This document shows, in pieces, positions 53,630-62,193 of a stretch of 64,000 nt of DNA; the first letter of the stretch is position 1; every line of letters begins with the position of its first letter. Made by a program: the position numbers and the translations under genes. Origin of the DNA: Vulcanimicrobiota bacterium (GTDB lineage: Bacteria; Vulcanimicrobiota; Vulcanimicrobiia; Vulcanimicrobiales; Vulcanimicrobiaceae); the NCBI GenBank assembly GCA_013036095.1, contig JAAXCW010000002.1:1-64000 (forward strand). Reading direction: 5' to 3'. The notes under the pieces are model-generated. The model saw only the letters and a program-made list of their open reading frames with translations. It was not told the origin of the DNA and searched no databases.

Positions 53630-54828
53630 TCCGAAGTGAAGACCGCTGCGATGCCTTGACCGCCGCCGATGCATGCCGAAGCCACCGCATAACCGCCGCC
53701 ATGAAGACGCAAGTGATGCAGCGCCGTATATGCCAGCCGCGCTCCGGAGGCGCCGAGCGGATGTCCGAGCGAGATTGCGCCGCCGTGCGGATTGAGACGC
53801 GCGTTGGTAAACTGCGGATCGTAGCCCATCTCTTTCAAACAAGCCAACACTTGCGGCGCGAACGCTTCGTTGATTTCGATCGCGGAGATGTCATCGCGCT
53901 TGACGCCCGCGTCGGCTAACGCTCTGGGAATGGCGACGGCCGGTCCGATTCCCATGATGTCCGGATCGACGCCGACCACACCCGATCCGGCGAGCCTGCC
54001 CATCCAGGATAGACCGTCAGCTTTAGCCTGCCGCACGGTCGTGAGCACGACCGCGGCGGCTCCGTCGGTAATGCCGCTCGCGTTTCCCGGCGTAACGACG
54101 CCGTCTTTGCGGAATCTCGGCGGCAGCTTCGCGAGTTTTCCCATCGAAAGTCCGGCGCGAGGGCCTTCGTCCTTTTCTACGGAGAGCGGCTGCCCTTTGG
54201 CGTCTCGCGTTTGCACCGCAACGATCTCTTCTCCAAAATAGCCGTCGCTCTGCGCGGCGAGCGCGCGCTCTTGCGAACGCAGCGCGAATTCATCGCACGC
54301 CTCACGGGCGATGGCGTAACGCTCGGCGAGATTTTCGGCGGTTATCGCCATCGGCAACCCGTTGTACGAATCGGTGAGCGCCTCCCATAACGTGTCTTCA
54401 AACTTCGTGCCCGCGCCCAGCGGAAAACCTTTGCGCGCGCCGCGCACGACATGCGGCGCCTGGCTCATCGATTCGGTGCCCCCGGCGAGCGCATAAGTGC
54501 TCTGCCCGAGCCTCAGAGAGTTCGCCGCGGTGAGAATCGCCTGCAACCCGCTGCCGCACAACCGGTTGAGGGTGAGCGCCGGCACACCAATCGGAACGCC
54601 CGCACGCAACGCGGCGTGGCGCGCCAGGTAAATTGCGTCCGCGCTCGTCTGCATGACGTTGCCGAACACAACGTCGTCGATGCGATCCTTCGGCACGCCG
54701 CTGCGCGCGATCGCGCCTTCCGCGGCCGCTACCGCGAGATCCGTTGCGGTGAGCTCGGCTAAGGCGCCGCCGAAGTTGCCGAACGGCGTCCTCGCTCCGG
54801 CCAGAATAACGACATCATCTTCAGTCAC
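53626..54828 (-). CDS. Acetyl-CoA acetyltransferase (thiolase)
   Basis: At 400 aa. Thiolase I/II pattern: RTPFGNFGGALAELTATDLA, nucleophile LNRLCGSGLQAI, IEINEAFAPQVLA, NPHGGAISLGHPLGASG and the acid/base Cys in ACIGGGQGIAAV. It condenses two acetyl-CoA or cleaves acetoacetyl-CoA. The start is GTG 54828. The thioredoxin gene follows with a 4-base overlap. No PHB or mevalonate genes are in the window. Confidence 0.93.
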   Translation of the reverse strand: MTEDDVVILAGARTPFGNFGGALAELTATDLAVAAAEGAIARSGVPKDRIDDVVFGNVMQTSADAIYLARHAALRAGVPIGVPALTLNRLCGSGLQAILTAANSLRLGQSTYALAGGTESMSQAPHVVRGARKGFPLGAGTKFEDTLWEALTDSYNGLPMAITAENLAERYAIAREACDEFALRSQERALAAQSDGYFGEEIVAVQTRDAKGQPLSVEKDEGPRAGLSMGKLAKLPPRFRKDGVVTPGNASGITDGAAAVVLTTVRQAKADGLSWMGRLAGSGVVGVDPDIMGIGPAVAIPRALADAGVKRDDISAIEINEAFAPQVLACLKEMGYDPQFTNARLNPHGGAISLGHPLGASGARLAYTALHHLRLHGGGYAVASACIGGGQGIAAVFTSE

Positions 54829-54903
54829 CGTGCCAGCCTACAACGGTAGGGAAGCGCCGCCCTTGCAGGCGACCGCCGTAAACCCCCCAAACCTGTAGGC
54901 CCG

Positions 54904-55851
54904 ATGCCAATGAACAGGCCCGCCACGATTACAATGGACGCCCGCGCTTTGCAGCCCGCAACGCGCACCGAACAGATTCTCGAGGCGTTCGACAAGCTCG
55001 CCCTCAACGCCATCCTCGAGCTGAACGAGGAAACCGACCCGCGCGCGTTGCGCAACGAGCTTGCGCAACTGCGCCCGGGAAAGTTTTCGTGGGACGCGCG
55101 CAACCTCGGATCGAACCGCTGGACGATTCGCGTCGAGCGCATTGACGAAAACGCCGAACCCGAAGCTCTGCTGCAGCATGTCGCGCCTTTCGGAAGCGCA
55201 AAAGCGGCAACGCTGCGCGACTTGGCGCGCCAAATGACCGAGCGAACGTACCGCGCCGGCGAGACAATTTTCGACGAAGGTGAAGTCTGGCCGTACTTGG
55301 GCATTGTGAAATCCGGCAAGGTCATCCTGACTTTGCTCTCCCCCGACGGAAAGACGCATACCCTCGGCGAGCGGCTGACGCACGACACCCTCAACGACAG
55401 CGGCACGTTCGACCAGGGCGGAGCAACCACGCGCACCGAGGCGCTGACCGACGCCACGATTTTCACCATCGCTAGCGAAGCCGTCTTGCACGCCTGCCGA
55501 AACGATGCCGAACTGGCGCTCGGATTTCTTTCAGAAGCGTCGCAGGCGCGCCGCCGTTCGATCGATACGATTGCCGATTTGGCGTTCGCACATGTGCTGC
55601 AGCGCGTCGCCAAATTCTTACTCGGCTACGCACGAGCTTCGGTCGGCATGACGCGCGGACTACCCGGCGTCGAAAACCTTTCTCAAGCTCAGATCGCAGC
55701 GGCGGCTGGCACGGTACGCGACATGGCCGCGCGCGCTCTGCTGCGGCTTAAGAACGCGGGTGCGGTCGAACTGGATCGCGGGCGCGTGAAGGCGATCGAT
55801 CGCGCAAAGCTTGAAGCGTTCGCCCAGAACGTCCAGGCGCCGCCGGTTTAG
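54904..55851 (+). CDS. DUF2249-CRP/FNR fusion transcription regulator
   Basis: At 315 aa. The first 80 residues form a DUF2249 (TusA-fold) domain: LDARALQPATRTEQ-type start, AILELNEETDPRALRNELAQ and RPGKFSWDARNLGSNRWTI. A cNMP-binding domain follows (GETIFDEGEVWPYLGIVKSG, IFTIASEAVL), then a Crp-type helix-turn-helix (NLSQAQIAAAAGTVRDMAARAL). Known: DUF2249 occurs near iron-sulfur, nitrite and haem genes; CRP/FNR proteins bind cAMP, haem or clusters. This joined form would link a sulfur or redox signal to transcription. No four-Cys FNR cluster is seen. Confidence 0.85.
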   Translation: MPMNRPATITMDARALQPATRTEQILEAFDKLALNAILELNEETDPRALRNELAQLRPGKFSWDARNLGSNRWTIRVERIDENAEPEALLQHVAPFGSAKAATLRDLARQMTERTYRAGETIFDEGEVWPYLGIVKSGKVILTLLSPDGKTHTLGERLTHDTLNDSGTFDQGGATTRTEALTDATIFTIASEAVLHACRNDAELALGFLSEASQARRRSIDTIADLAFAHVLQRVAKFLLGYARASVGMTRGLPGVENLSQAQIAAAAGTVRDMAARALLRLKNAGAVELDRGRVKAIDRAKLEAFAQNVQAPPV

Positions 55852-55854
55852 GCG

Positions 55855-56151
55855 CTAGCGGTTAACAAAAACGAAGCCGTAAAACTGGGCGCCGGCACAC
55901 GGCGATCCGGGACGCGCGAAGTACACCGTTTCCAGCGGTCTCGTGACATCCGATCCGAAAAAGGCGCGTAACCGGCACATCGACGTTTCTTGCGGCTGTG
56001 GCCTGAAGAACGGATGATAATAGTTCGGTCTCTGGGTGTGCATTTGAGTGGCGGCTACGGGCCGGCTCGCGGCAATCGGGACGGCGGCGTGCGGCACGGG
56101 CATCGGGAAAGCCGTGACCGCGAAGAGCGCGACAATCGCGAAGGGATTCAT
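55855..56151 (-). CDS. Small exported protein of unknown function
   Basis: A 98-aa protein with a signal peptide (FAIVALFAVTAFPMPVPHAA). Two cysteines (TSMCRLRAFFG, SPCAGAQFYGFVFV) could form a disulfide. It follows the Lon-like protease by 30 bases and ends 3 bases from the regulator gene. No family recognised. Confidence 0.5.
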   Translation of the reverse strand: MNPFAIVALFAVTAFPMPVPHAAVPIAASRPVAATQMHTQRPNYYHPFFRPQPQETSMCRLRAFFGSDVTRPLETVYFARPGSPCAGAQFYGFVFVNR

Positions 56152-56181
56152 GCAGTGGCCCTCCTGGGCACCGGTATCATT

Positions 56182-57171
56182 TTATTGCGGAATCGTCGCG
56201 GACGCAACCGCTTTGAGAGCCTGGCCGAACGACGCCACCGGCACGACGTGGATCCCCGGCGTATCTTTGACTTCGGCATAGTTCTCCGCCGGGACGAGGA
56301 AGAGCGTCGCGTCGGCGGCACGCGCTGCGGCGATTTTTTGCGCCGCGCCTTCAATCGGGCCGACGGTTCCGTCGTACGCAATCGTCCCGGTTCCCGCAAT
56401 GCGCAGCGCTGCCGGCAGCGGATCGCGTTTGAGCGATCGATAGATTTCGAGCGCAAACATCAGGCCGCCCGAACTTCCGGCGACATGCGGCAAATTATAG
56501 CGGACCGCAACCGGCAGACGCGGCGCGTCGACGACCGTCGTTAAGTAGGTGCCCAGCACGGTGCGGCCGCCGTAAAGCCCCGTCTTCACCCGCGCCGTCC
56601 GGCGCGAGCCGCGGCGCACAACCACGACGGTGACGACCGCCCCAGCTTTGATCCCGCGCATCACTTCCGCGAGCCGCGCTCCGGTTGCGACCGGCGTTCC
56701 ATTTATCGACACAACGACGTCGAGCGGCCGCAGAACGCGCGCCGCATCCGACCGCGCCGAAAAAGACAGAATCAACACCCGGCTTCTGGGTGCCGGCACA
56801 TGGTATCCGGCGGCGCGCTCGGCGACCGCCGCCGCGATCGTTTGACTCTCGCTCATTGCGTCGCGCTCAATGTCGTCGTATTGCGCCGGAGAGAAGCCGC
56901 GGGGCAGCACGTCGTCGGTGCGTATCACGCGCACTCCCGGCGTAAAGGCGCTCAACAGTTCGAGGGGCGTTACGCGCGTCGCAAACCGGACGTCGGTCAA
57001 ATACAGATGCGCCTGCGGCGTGAGGCCCGCCAATGACACCACGTCGCCCAAATCGAGCGCGCGCCCCGGAAGAATCAGCGAGTAGGGCGTCGGCGCAAAG
57101 GCGCAGACGAGCGCGAGCACGGCCAGCACGGCGTAGATCGCAACCCGGTTGCCCGCGAGCTTCACCCGCAT
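56182..57171 (-). CDS. PDZ and Lon-protease (S16)-domain membrane protein, YlbL type
   Basis: At 329 aa. N-terminal anchor (AIYAVLAVLALVCAFAPTP), a PDZ domain in the middle (RVLRPLDVVVSINGTPV), and a C-terminal Lon-like domain with Ser in VAGSSGGLMFALEIY and Lys in EGAAQKIAAAR as the dyad. It resembles YlbL of Bacillus, which lies next to coaD and rsmD as here. It is thought to degrade membrane or cell-division proteins. The start is ATG 57171, 7 bases from the coiled-coil gene stop. Confidence 0.88.
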   Translation of the reverse strand: MRVKLAGNRVAIYAVLAVLALVCAFAPTPYSLILPGRALDLGDVVSLAGLTPQAHLYLTDVRFATRVTPLELLSAFTPGVRVIRTDDVLPRGFSPAQYDDIERDAMSESQTIAAAVAERAAGYHVPAPRSRVLILSFSARSDAARVLRPLDVVVSINGTPVATGARLAEVMRGIKAGAVVTVVVVRRGSRRTARVKTGLYGGRTVLGTYLTTVVDAPRLPVAVRYNLPHVAGSSGGLMFALEIYRSLKRDPLPAALRIAGTGTIAYDGTVGPIEGAAQKIAAARAADATLFLVPAENYAEVKDTPGIHVVPVASFGQALKAVASATIPQ

Positions 57172-57178
57172 GAAGACG

Positions 57179-57736
57179 CTATTGAACGACTTCTACAGAT
57201 TCGAGCTGAGTGGTTTCGTCGGCGGCCTGCGCGTCAAACGCGGCGCGCTTGCTTTTGGCCGCAGCATCGGCCATCGGTTGCGCGGGCTCGGCTTGCGCGC
57301 GCGGCGCAAGCGCCTCGCGCCCTTTGCGGATCGAACCGAGCGCGCCGGCCAGCCGGTTTTCGAGCGATCCCAGCGTCTGCAACGCGTACTGATCGGCGCC
57401 TTCGCGCACCTTACGCGCGCGTTCTTCCGCTTCTTTGAGAATGACGTCAGCTGTTGTGCGGGCGCGCTGGACGATCTCGTGCTCGTCAAGCAGCTCTTCG
57501 TGCTTGCTCGCGGCTTCGGTCACGATCGTTTGCGCCTTTTCTTGCGCGGCGCGCAGCATGCGATCTTGATCTTTCGCAATGATCTTCGCGCGCCCCATCT
57601 CTTCAGGCAGCGACGAACGGATCTTTTCGACGAATTCCATCAGCCGTTCTTCGCTGAGGATGCGATAGCCGGCCGGCAGCCACGTTCCGTCGTGCACGAA
57701 CGTTTCCAGTTTATCCAAGACGCGATAGACCGACAT
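57179..57736 (-). CDS. Coiled-coil protein, DivIVA-like or V-ATPase-subunit-like
   Basis: A 185-aa protein. The first 30 residues are conserved-looking (YRVLDKLETFVHDGTWLPAG), then a long charged heptad-rich helix (AQEKAQTIVTEAASKHEELL, ADVILKEAEERARKVREGAD) and an Ala-rich tail. It resembles the DivIVA-related ATPase-like proteins found beside coaD in Firmicutes. It may organise a membrane or cell pole. Function not known. Confidence 0.65.
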   Translation of the reverse strand: MSVYRVLDKLETFVHDGTWLPAGYRILSEERLMEFVEKIRSSLPEEMGRAKIIAKDQDRMLRAAQEKAQTIVTEAASKHEELLDEHEIVQRARTTADVILKEAEERARKVREGADQYALQTLGSLENRLAGALGSIRKGREALAPRAQAEPAQPMADAAAKSKRAAFDAQAADETTQLESVEVVQ

Positions 57737-57748
57737 TGATTTCCTCCG

Positions 57749-58255
57749 TTATGTTGTGCGCAAGGTTGCGCGTTTGGCCGCCATGAGCCGCATCACCGGA
57801 TCCGGCACGAGCGCGGCAACGTCGCCGCCGAGAAAAAAAACTTCTTTTACGATACTGGAGCTGACGAACGAGTAGCGTTGATCCGACATCAGGAACATCG
57901 TGTCCACATCGGAAAGCGCACGATTCATGAGCGCGGTCGACATTTCGCTTTCGAAGTCGGAAACAACCCGCAGTCCCTTGATGATGACGGCGGCGTGCTG
58001 CTCGCGGACGTAATCGGCCAGCAGTCCGCGAAAGTGCTCGACACGCACGTTGGGCAAGTTCTTAACGCAGTCCCGAATCATCTCTTCGCGCTCTTCGAGC
58101 GTGAACATGGGTTCCCGCTTTTGCGGGTTGACCACGACCGCGACGATCAATTCTCCAAAGCATCCGGCCGCGCGCTCGATGACGTCGAGGTGTCCGTTGG
58201 TCGGCGGATCGAACGACCCCGGATAAACGGCTCGCACCGCGCGCCCGTCGTTCAT
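57749..58255 (-). CDS. coaD: Pantetheine-phosphate adenylyltransferase
   Basis: At 168 aa. The nucleotidyltransferase site AVYPGSFDPPTNGHLDVIE (T/HxGH) is near the start, with VNPQKREPMFTLEEREEMI, IIKGLRVVSDFESEM and SFVSSSIVKEV. It makes dephospho-CoA from 4'-phosphopantetheine and ATP. The ATG overlaps the rsmD stop by 4 bases. The order rsmD-coaD is widely conserved. Confidence 0.96.
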   Translation of the reverse strand: MNDGRAVRAVYPGSFDPPTNGHLDVIERAAGCFGELIVAVVVNPQKREPMFTLEEREEMIRDCVKNLPNVRVEHFRGLLADYVREQHAAVIIKGLRVVSDFESEMSTALMNRALSDVDTMFLMSDQRYSFVSSSIVKEVFFLGGDVAALVPDPVMRLMAAKRATLRTT

Positions 58256-58797
58256 GCTACCGGCGTGAAGAAAGCCAGGGCGACATCGCCGTACACTTCC
58301 TCCCGGACGCTGCGGTACCCCGGTATCTCGGGAAGGATCATGCGCGCGCTGTGCTCGTAAATGACGAACGCCTCGGGCGCAAGCAAGTTGCGTTCGAGCA
58401 GCAGCTTGAACATCTGCATCGGAATCTCGCCGGCGTACGGCGGATCGGCGTAGACCAAATCGAAGGCGGGATCGAGCCGGTACAGCGCGCGGTCGACCGG
58501 TGCGCCGACGACCGTCACGACGTCCTCGACTCCCATTTCGCGCGCGGCTTCCTCAATTGTCTCAGCGGTTTCACGGTGGCCTTCCACGCACACTACCGAT
58601 GCGGCGCCGCGCGACGCGGCTTCGAACCCAATAGCGCCGGTTCCGGCAAATAAGTCGAGAAATCGCGAACCTTCGATCCGCGTCTGCAAGATCGAAAAGA
58701 GCGATTCTTTTACGCGGCCCGGCGTCGGCCTGACGCTGACGCCTTTGGGCGAGCCGAGTTTACGGCTGCCCAAGTTTCCGCCGGTGATTTTCGGCAC
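58252..58797 (-). CDS. rsmD: 16S rRNA (guanine966-N2)-methyltransferase
   Basis: At 181 aa. ITGGNLGSRKLGSPKGVSVR near the start, RPTPGRVKESLFSIL, the SAM motif FLDLFAGTGAIGFEA and the catalytic ADPPY. It methylates G966 of 16S rRNA. GTG 58797 is taken at the start of the conserved GGNLGS segment; the upstream in-frame stretch is not protein-like. It precedes coaD with an ATGA overlap. Confidence 0.93.
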   Translation of the reverse strand: MPKITGGNLGSRKLGSPKGVSVRPTPGRVKESLFSILQTRIEGSRFLDLFAGTGAIGFEAASRGAASVVCVEGHRETAETIEEAAREMGVEDVVTVVGAPVDRALYRLDPAFDLVYADPPYAGEIPMQMFKLLLERNLLAPEAFVIYEHSARMILPEIPGYRSVREEVYGDVALAFFTPVA

Positions 58798-58808
58798 GCT
58801 CGCGTCTT

Positions 58809-59495
58809 CTACAGCAGTGTTAGCAGTTCCGCGAGCCTGTGGATAACTGCGCTGGGTTCGGGGAGTTCGGGTGCGTACAGCACGTCCTCGGCATCGAGCC
58901 AGATTCCGCCCATTCCGGCGCTCATCGCGGCGGCGATGTCGCCGCGCGGATTGTCTCCGACATAGGCGATGTTGCCCGGATCGGTTTTTAGCGCACTCGC
59001 CAGAGCGGCAAAGGCCTGCGGTTGCGGCTTCTGAGCGCCGATTGCATCGCTCACGAGTACCGGACCCGCAAAATCGAGCCGGCGCGCTTTCGCTTGTTGC
59101 AGCGGTGACCAGCCGTTGCTCAAAATCGCGCACGCAATTCCGCGCCGCTGCAGCTCGCCGAGCACCAGGCGTGCGTCCGGCGCGGGGACGAAAAATTCGG
59201 GCACGCTTTCCAGCGCTATCTGCTTGTAACGATCGACGTATGCGGACGGCATCTGTGCGCCGCGTTCCGCGGCGAATCGTTCCACCGCTTGGTCAATCGA
59301 GAATGACCCGGAACGCTGACGTTCGAGCAGTCCGTCGATACGCGTGCTTTCTTGCGCCAAGGTGCCCAAACAGGTTCCGCCCTCCGCGCAGATTGCGTCG
59401 AGGAGCCGCAGGAACGCAACACGTTCCAACTTGTTGTCGATGCCCAGCGTGTGATCGATATCAAATCCCAAAGCCGTAACGGGCTTTGGGAACAC
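58809..59495 (-). CDS. HAD-like hydrolase (haloacid dehalogenase type)
   Basis: About 228 aa. Motif I is FDIDHTLGID near 8-17, the cap spans about 20-100, motif II CAILSNGW and motif IV YVGDNPRGDIAAAMSAG. Substrate unknown; the pattern fits phosphoglycolate-phosphatase-like enzymes. The start is uncertain: GTG 59495 lies just before a 9-bp hairpin that covers the next codons, and no ribosome site is seen. It follows the double M16 peptidase. Confidence 0.8.
   Translation of the reverse strand: MFPKPVTALGFDIDHTLGIDNKLERVAFLRLLDAICAEGGTCLGTLAQESTRIDGLLERQRSGSFSIDQAVERFAAERGAQMPSAYVDRYKQIALESVPEFFVPAPDARLVLGELQRRGIACAILSNGWSPLQQAKARRLDFAGPVLVSDAIGAQKPQPQAFAALASALKTDPGNIAYVGDNPRGDIAAAMSAGMGGIWLDAEDVLYAPELPEPSAVIHRLAELLTLL
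59467..59490 (-). repeat. 9-bp perfect hairpin over the start of the HAD gene
   Basis: CCCAAAGCC (59467-59475) and its complement (59482-59490) have a six-base loop. It lies 25 bases after the M16 stop and covers codons 3-10 of the HAD frame. It might damp translation start or mark an alternative downstream TTG start. It has no T run. Confidence 0.5.
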
Positions 59496-59515
59496 CGAAA
59501 GTTTAGACGACGTGC

Positions 59516-62182
59516 TTATTTCGGGCTGGGGCCGGTAACGATGCGCACGAAATCTCCCGGCCGTATCCATTTGCGCATGGCTGCGGAAATCTGCGCGGGA
59601 GTGACTCCCAGTTCACGGTGCGCGTCGATGAGGTTCTGATTCAACGGTAAGCCGAACGACGAATACCGGTGCAAGATAGCGCCCACGCCGTCGTAGCTTC
59701 CCAGCGCGATCGGGATGTCGCCCATGAGCTGCGCTTTGGCGCGCAGCAAACGGTCCGCGGCGACAGGCTGCGTCTGCATCCGGCGCAGATCCGCCACAGC
59801 GAGCTGCTGCGCGGGCACGATCTTGTCGGGATCGGATCCGTAGCTGATGCCAAAGGTCGATCGCGTCTTGCCCGTGCTGAGCGAACTCGATACGAAGTAG
59901 ACGTAGCCGCGCACTTCGCGCAAATCGTGGTAAAGGAGTGACGAGTAGAAGCCGCCGCTCAAAATCGTGTTGGCGACCTGAAGCGCGGGCCAGTCCGCCC
60001 CCGTGCGTTTTACTGCAGTCGTCTCCGTTAACTCTACCGTGGATTGGACGCGACCGGTTGCCGGAACATTAGCGGCGCTCGGCTTATTCGGAGGAACCGG
60101 CGGCGGCTCGGTCTGCGGTTTGGGACCGCTCGCGTTCCATCCACCAAAGTATTTCGCGATCACTTGCCGCGCACTCGCGGGCGTAACGTCGCCCACGACG
60201 ACGATCGTCGTTAGATCGGGGCGGAAAGCGCTGGCGTAATACTGTTTAACGTCATCGAGCGTCACGCCGGTCATCGACGCGACCGACGCGAATCGTTGCG
60301 CCGGATCGTTGAGCGGATACAATGCTTTGGCCGTGGCGACCGCCGCCAAGTGATCGGGCGAAGTCGCTTCGCCCGTTAATCCGCCAATCTCTTGGCTCTT
60401 GACGATCGCAAAATATTGGGGGACGAACCTTGGATGCAGTTCGTTGTCGGCCAGTAACTGCGTGGCACGCTCGAAGTTCGCGCTCAAGGCTTGGATACTG
60501 AAGGACGTTCCGCCGGATTCGTTGGCTGCGATCGCATCGAGCGCTTGTTGGTAGGCCAGGCGGTCCACCGAACTCGTACCGTAGTTGAACAGATCGTCTA
60601 CCAGAGATCCGACGCCTTCTTTGCTCGGAGGAGCCTGCACCTGTTCGTCGTTTTGTATCTCACCCGTAACGCTGACCGTGTGCGTTGAGTGGTCAGGCTG
60701 CACGATAATACGCAGGCCGTTCGGTAAAACGCTCTGCACCGGATTGAGCGTTTGAGGCGGAACGCTTAAATGCGCCAAGATACTGCGCGCCCATACGGGA
60801 AGCGGTTCATGCTTGCTCGGCGGAATCGAGTTATTCTCCTTGGCCAATGCTCCGCCGCCGCCGCTGACTTTCCCGAGATTCTTTGGAACGGCGTACGCCG
60901 CCACCACTTTATCGGCTCCGAAGTCAGCGCGCAACAGACGGTTGACGTCGGCGACGGTCACGCGTTTATACGCCGCAATCGTATCTTGCGGCGAATTCAA
61001 CCCCTGCAGGGCGACGGCGTCGCTCCACTCGGTTGCTAAACCCTCGATAGAAGTCGCGTTGTACTCGAGCTGCGCAATTTCGCGCTGGATCGAGGCACGA
61101 ACCAAATCCTCCGGCACGCCCCATTTCCGGTAATTTTCGATAACGCTGCGAAGCAGTTTGTCGGCATCTTCGGGCTTGCTCGTGACCGGTACGACAATGT
61201 AGGCCAGGCCGACCGAGAGATTGGCAAACGGCGGCTGCAGCGCGAATCCGGCGCCGAGCGCTTTGCCGGAAGCAGCCAGTCCGAACAGGTCGCCGCGCTG
61301 ACTGCTCAGCACGTCGGAGAGAATATTCGCTGCGGCAAAATCTTTGCTGGTAAAGCCCGGCAGACGGTATCCCAAAAGGACAGCCGTGAATGGTTGATCG
61401 GAAAAATCATGATAGAGGTGCGTTTTGAGCGGCTGGGATTTGACCGGCTGACGCGGCGGCAGTTTGGCAGCCGGCCAGTCGCCGAAGAGCTGTTTGACGC
61501 GCGCAATCGTTGACGGGCCGTCGACGTCTCCTACGATGACGTAAATTGCATTGTTGGGATGATACCACTTGTGGTAAAGATCTTGAATCTGCGGAGCGTT
61601 GATCGTGTGAGCGAAGTCGTACACGGTGCCGAGTCCGTTGTTCGCGTATGGCGTTCCCGCAAGCAGCGTATCCTGCATCTTGATCTGGAGACGGTAGAAG
61701 GCGTTGCTGTTGTCGGAAGTGACTTCTTGCGTAATCGCTTTCCGCTCATCATTCCACTGCTGCTGCGATAGGAGCGCGCCCATGACACGCGACCGTTCTA
61801 GACGAAGCGCGATATCGAGATATTGGGCAGGTACGGTAAAGAAGTACTGCGTGATCGCACTTTGCGTATCGGCGTTGAAGGCTCCGCCAGTGATGTCGAC
61901 CGTGTCCATGAACTGCGACGAAGAGAGCGTTTGGCTTCCACGAAACATCATGTGTTCCAGCGCGTGAGCCTGTCCGGCGATCGTCTGATCGTTCGATCCG
62001 ACGCGATAATTCAGCATCGTCGTGACCACGGGAGCAAGCTTGTCGCTCACGACAACGACCTTCAGGCCGTTGGGAAGCGTCGCGCGGGTCACCGTTAGCG
62101 AACCGGCGCGGGCCGGCGCAAAACAAGCAAGCGCGATGGCGGCGCAAACGATAGCCGTGGACCGGATACGGAAGCTTTTCAT
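59516..62182 (-). CDS. Exported double M16-family zinc peptidase
   Basis: About 888 aa. Signal peptide (STAIVCAAIALACFAPARAG). The first M16 unit holds the zinc site HALEHMMFRG near 80 with the second Glu region KAITQEVTSDNS; the second unit (from about 475, SVLPNGLRIIVQPD) lacks the HxxEH motif and is structural, as in PqqL and YhjJ-like proteins. A poly-Gly stretch (GKVSGGGGALA) links the parts. It would degrade peptides outside the membrane. ATG 62182 starts the signal; TTG 62197 would overlap recG by 4 bases. Confidence 0.9.
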   Translation of the reverse strand: MKSFRIRSTAIVCAAIALACFAPARAGSLTVTRATLPNGLKVVVVSDKLAPVVTTMLNYRVGSNDQTIAGQAHALEHMMFRGSQTLSSSQFMDTVDITGGAFNADTQSAITQYFFTVPAQYLDIALRLERSRVMGALLSQQQWNDERKAITQEVTSDNSNAFYRLQIKMQDTLLAGTPYANNGLGTVYDFAHTINAPQIQDLYHKWYHPNNAIYVIVGDVDGPSTIARVKQLFGDWPAAKLPPRQPVKSQPLKTHLYHDFSDQPFTAVLLGYRLPGFTSKDFAAANILSDVLSSQRGDLFGLAASGKALGAGFALQPPFANLSVGLAYIVVPVTSKPEDADKLLRSVIENYRKWGVPEDLVRASIQREIAQLEYNATSIEGLATEWSDAVALQGLNSPQDTIAAYKRVTVADVNRLLRADFGADKVVAAYAVPKNLGKVSGGGGALAKENNSIPPSKHEPLPVWARSILAHLSVPPQTLNPVQSVLPNGLRIIVQPDHSTHTVSVTGEIQNDEQVQAPPSKEGVGSLVDDLFNYGTSSVDRLAYQQALDAIAANESGGTSFSIQALSANFERATQLLADNELHPRFVPQYFAIVKSQEIGGLTGEATSPDHLAAVATAKALYPLNDPAQRFASVASMTGVTLDDVKQYYASAFRPDLTTIVVVGDVTPASARQVIAKYFGGWNASGPKPQTEPPPVPPNKPSAANVPATGRVQSTVELTETTAVKRTGADWPALQVANTILSGGFYSSLLYHDLREVRGYVYFVSSSLSTGKTRSTFGISYGSDPDKIVPAQQLAVADLRRMQTQPVAADRLLRAKAQLMGDIPIALGSYDGVGAILHRYSSFGLPLNQNLIDAHRELGVTPAQISAAMRKWIRPGDFVRIVTGPSPK

Positions 62183-62193
62183 GGCGGCCGGGT

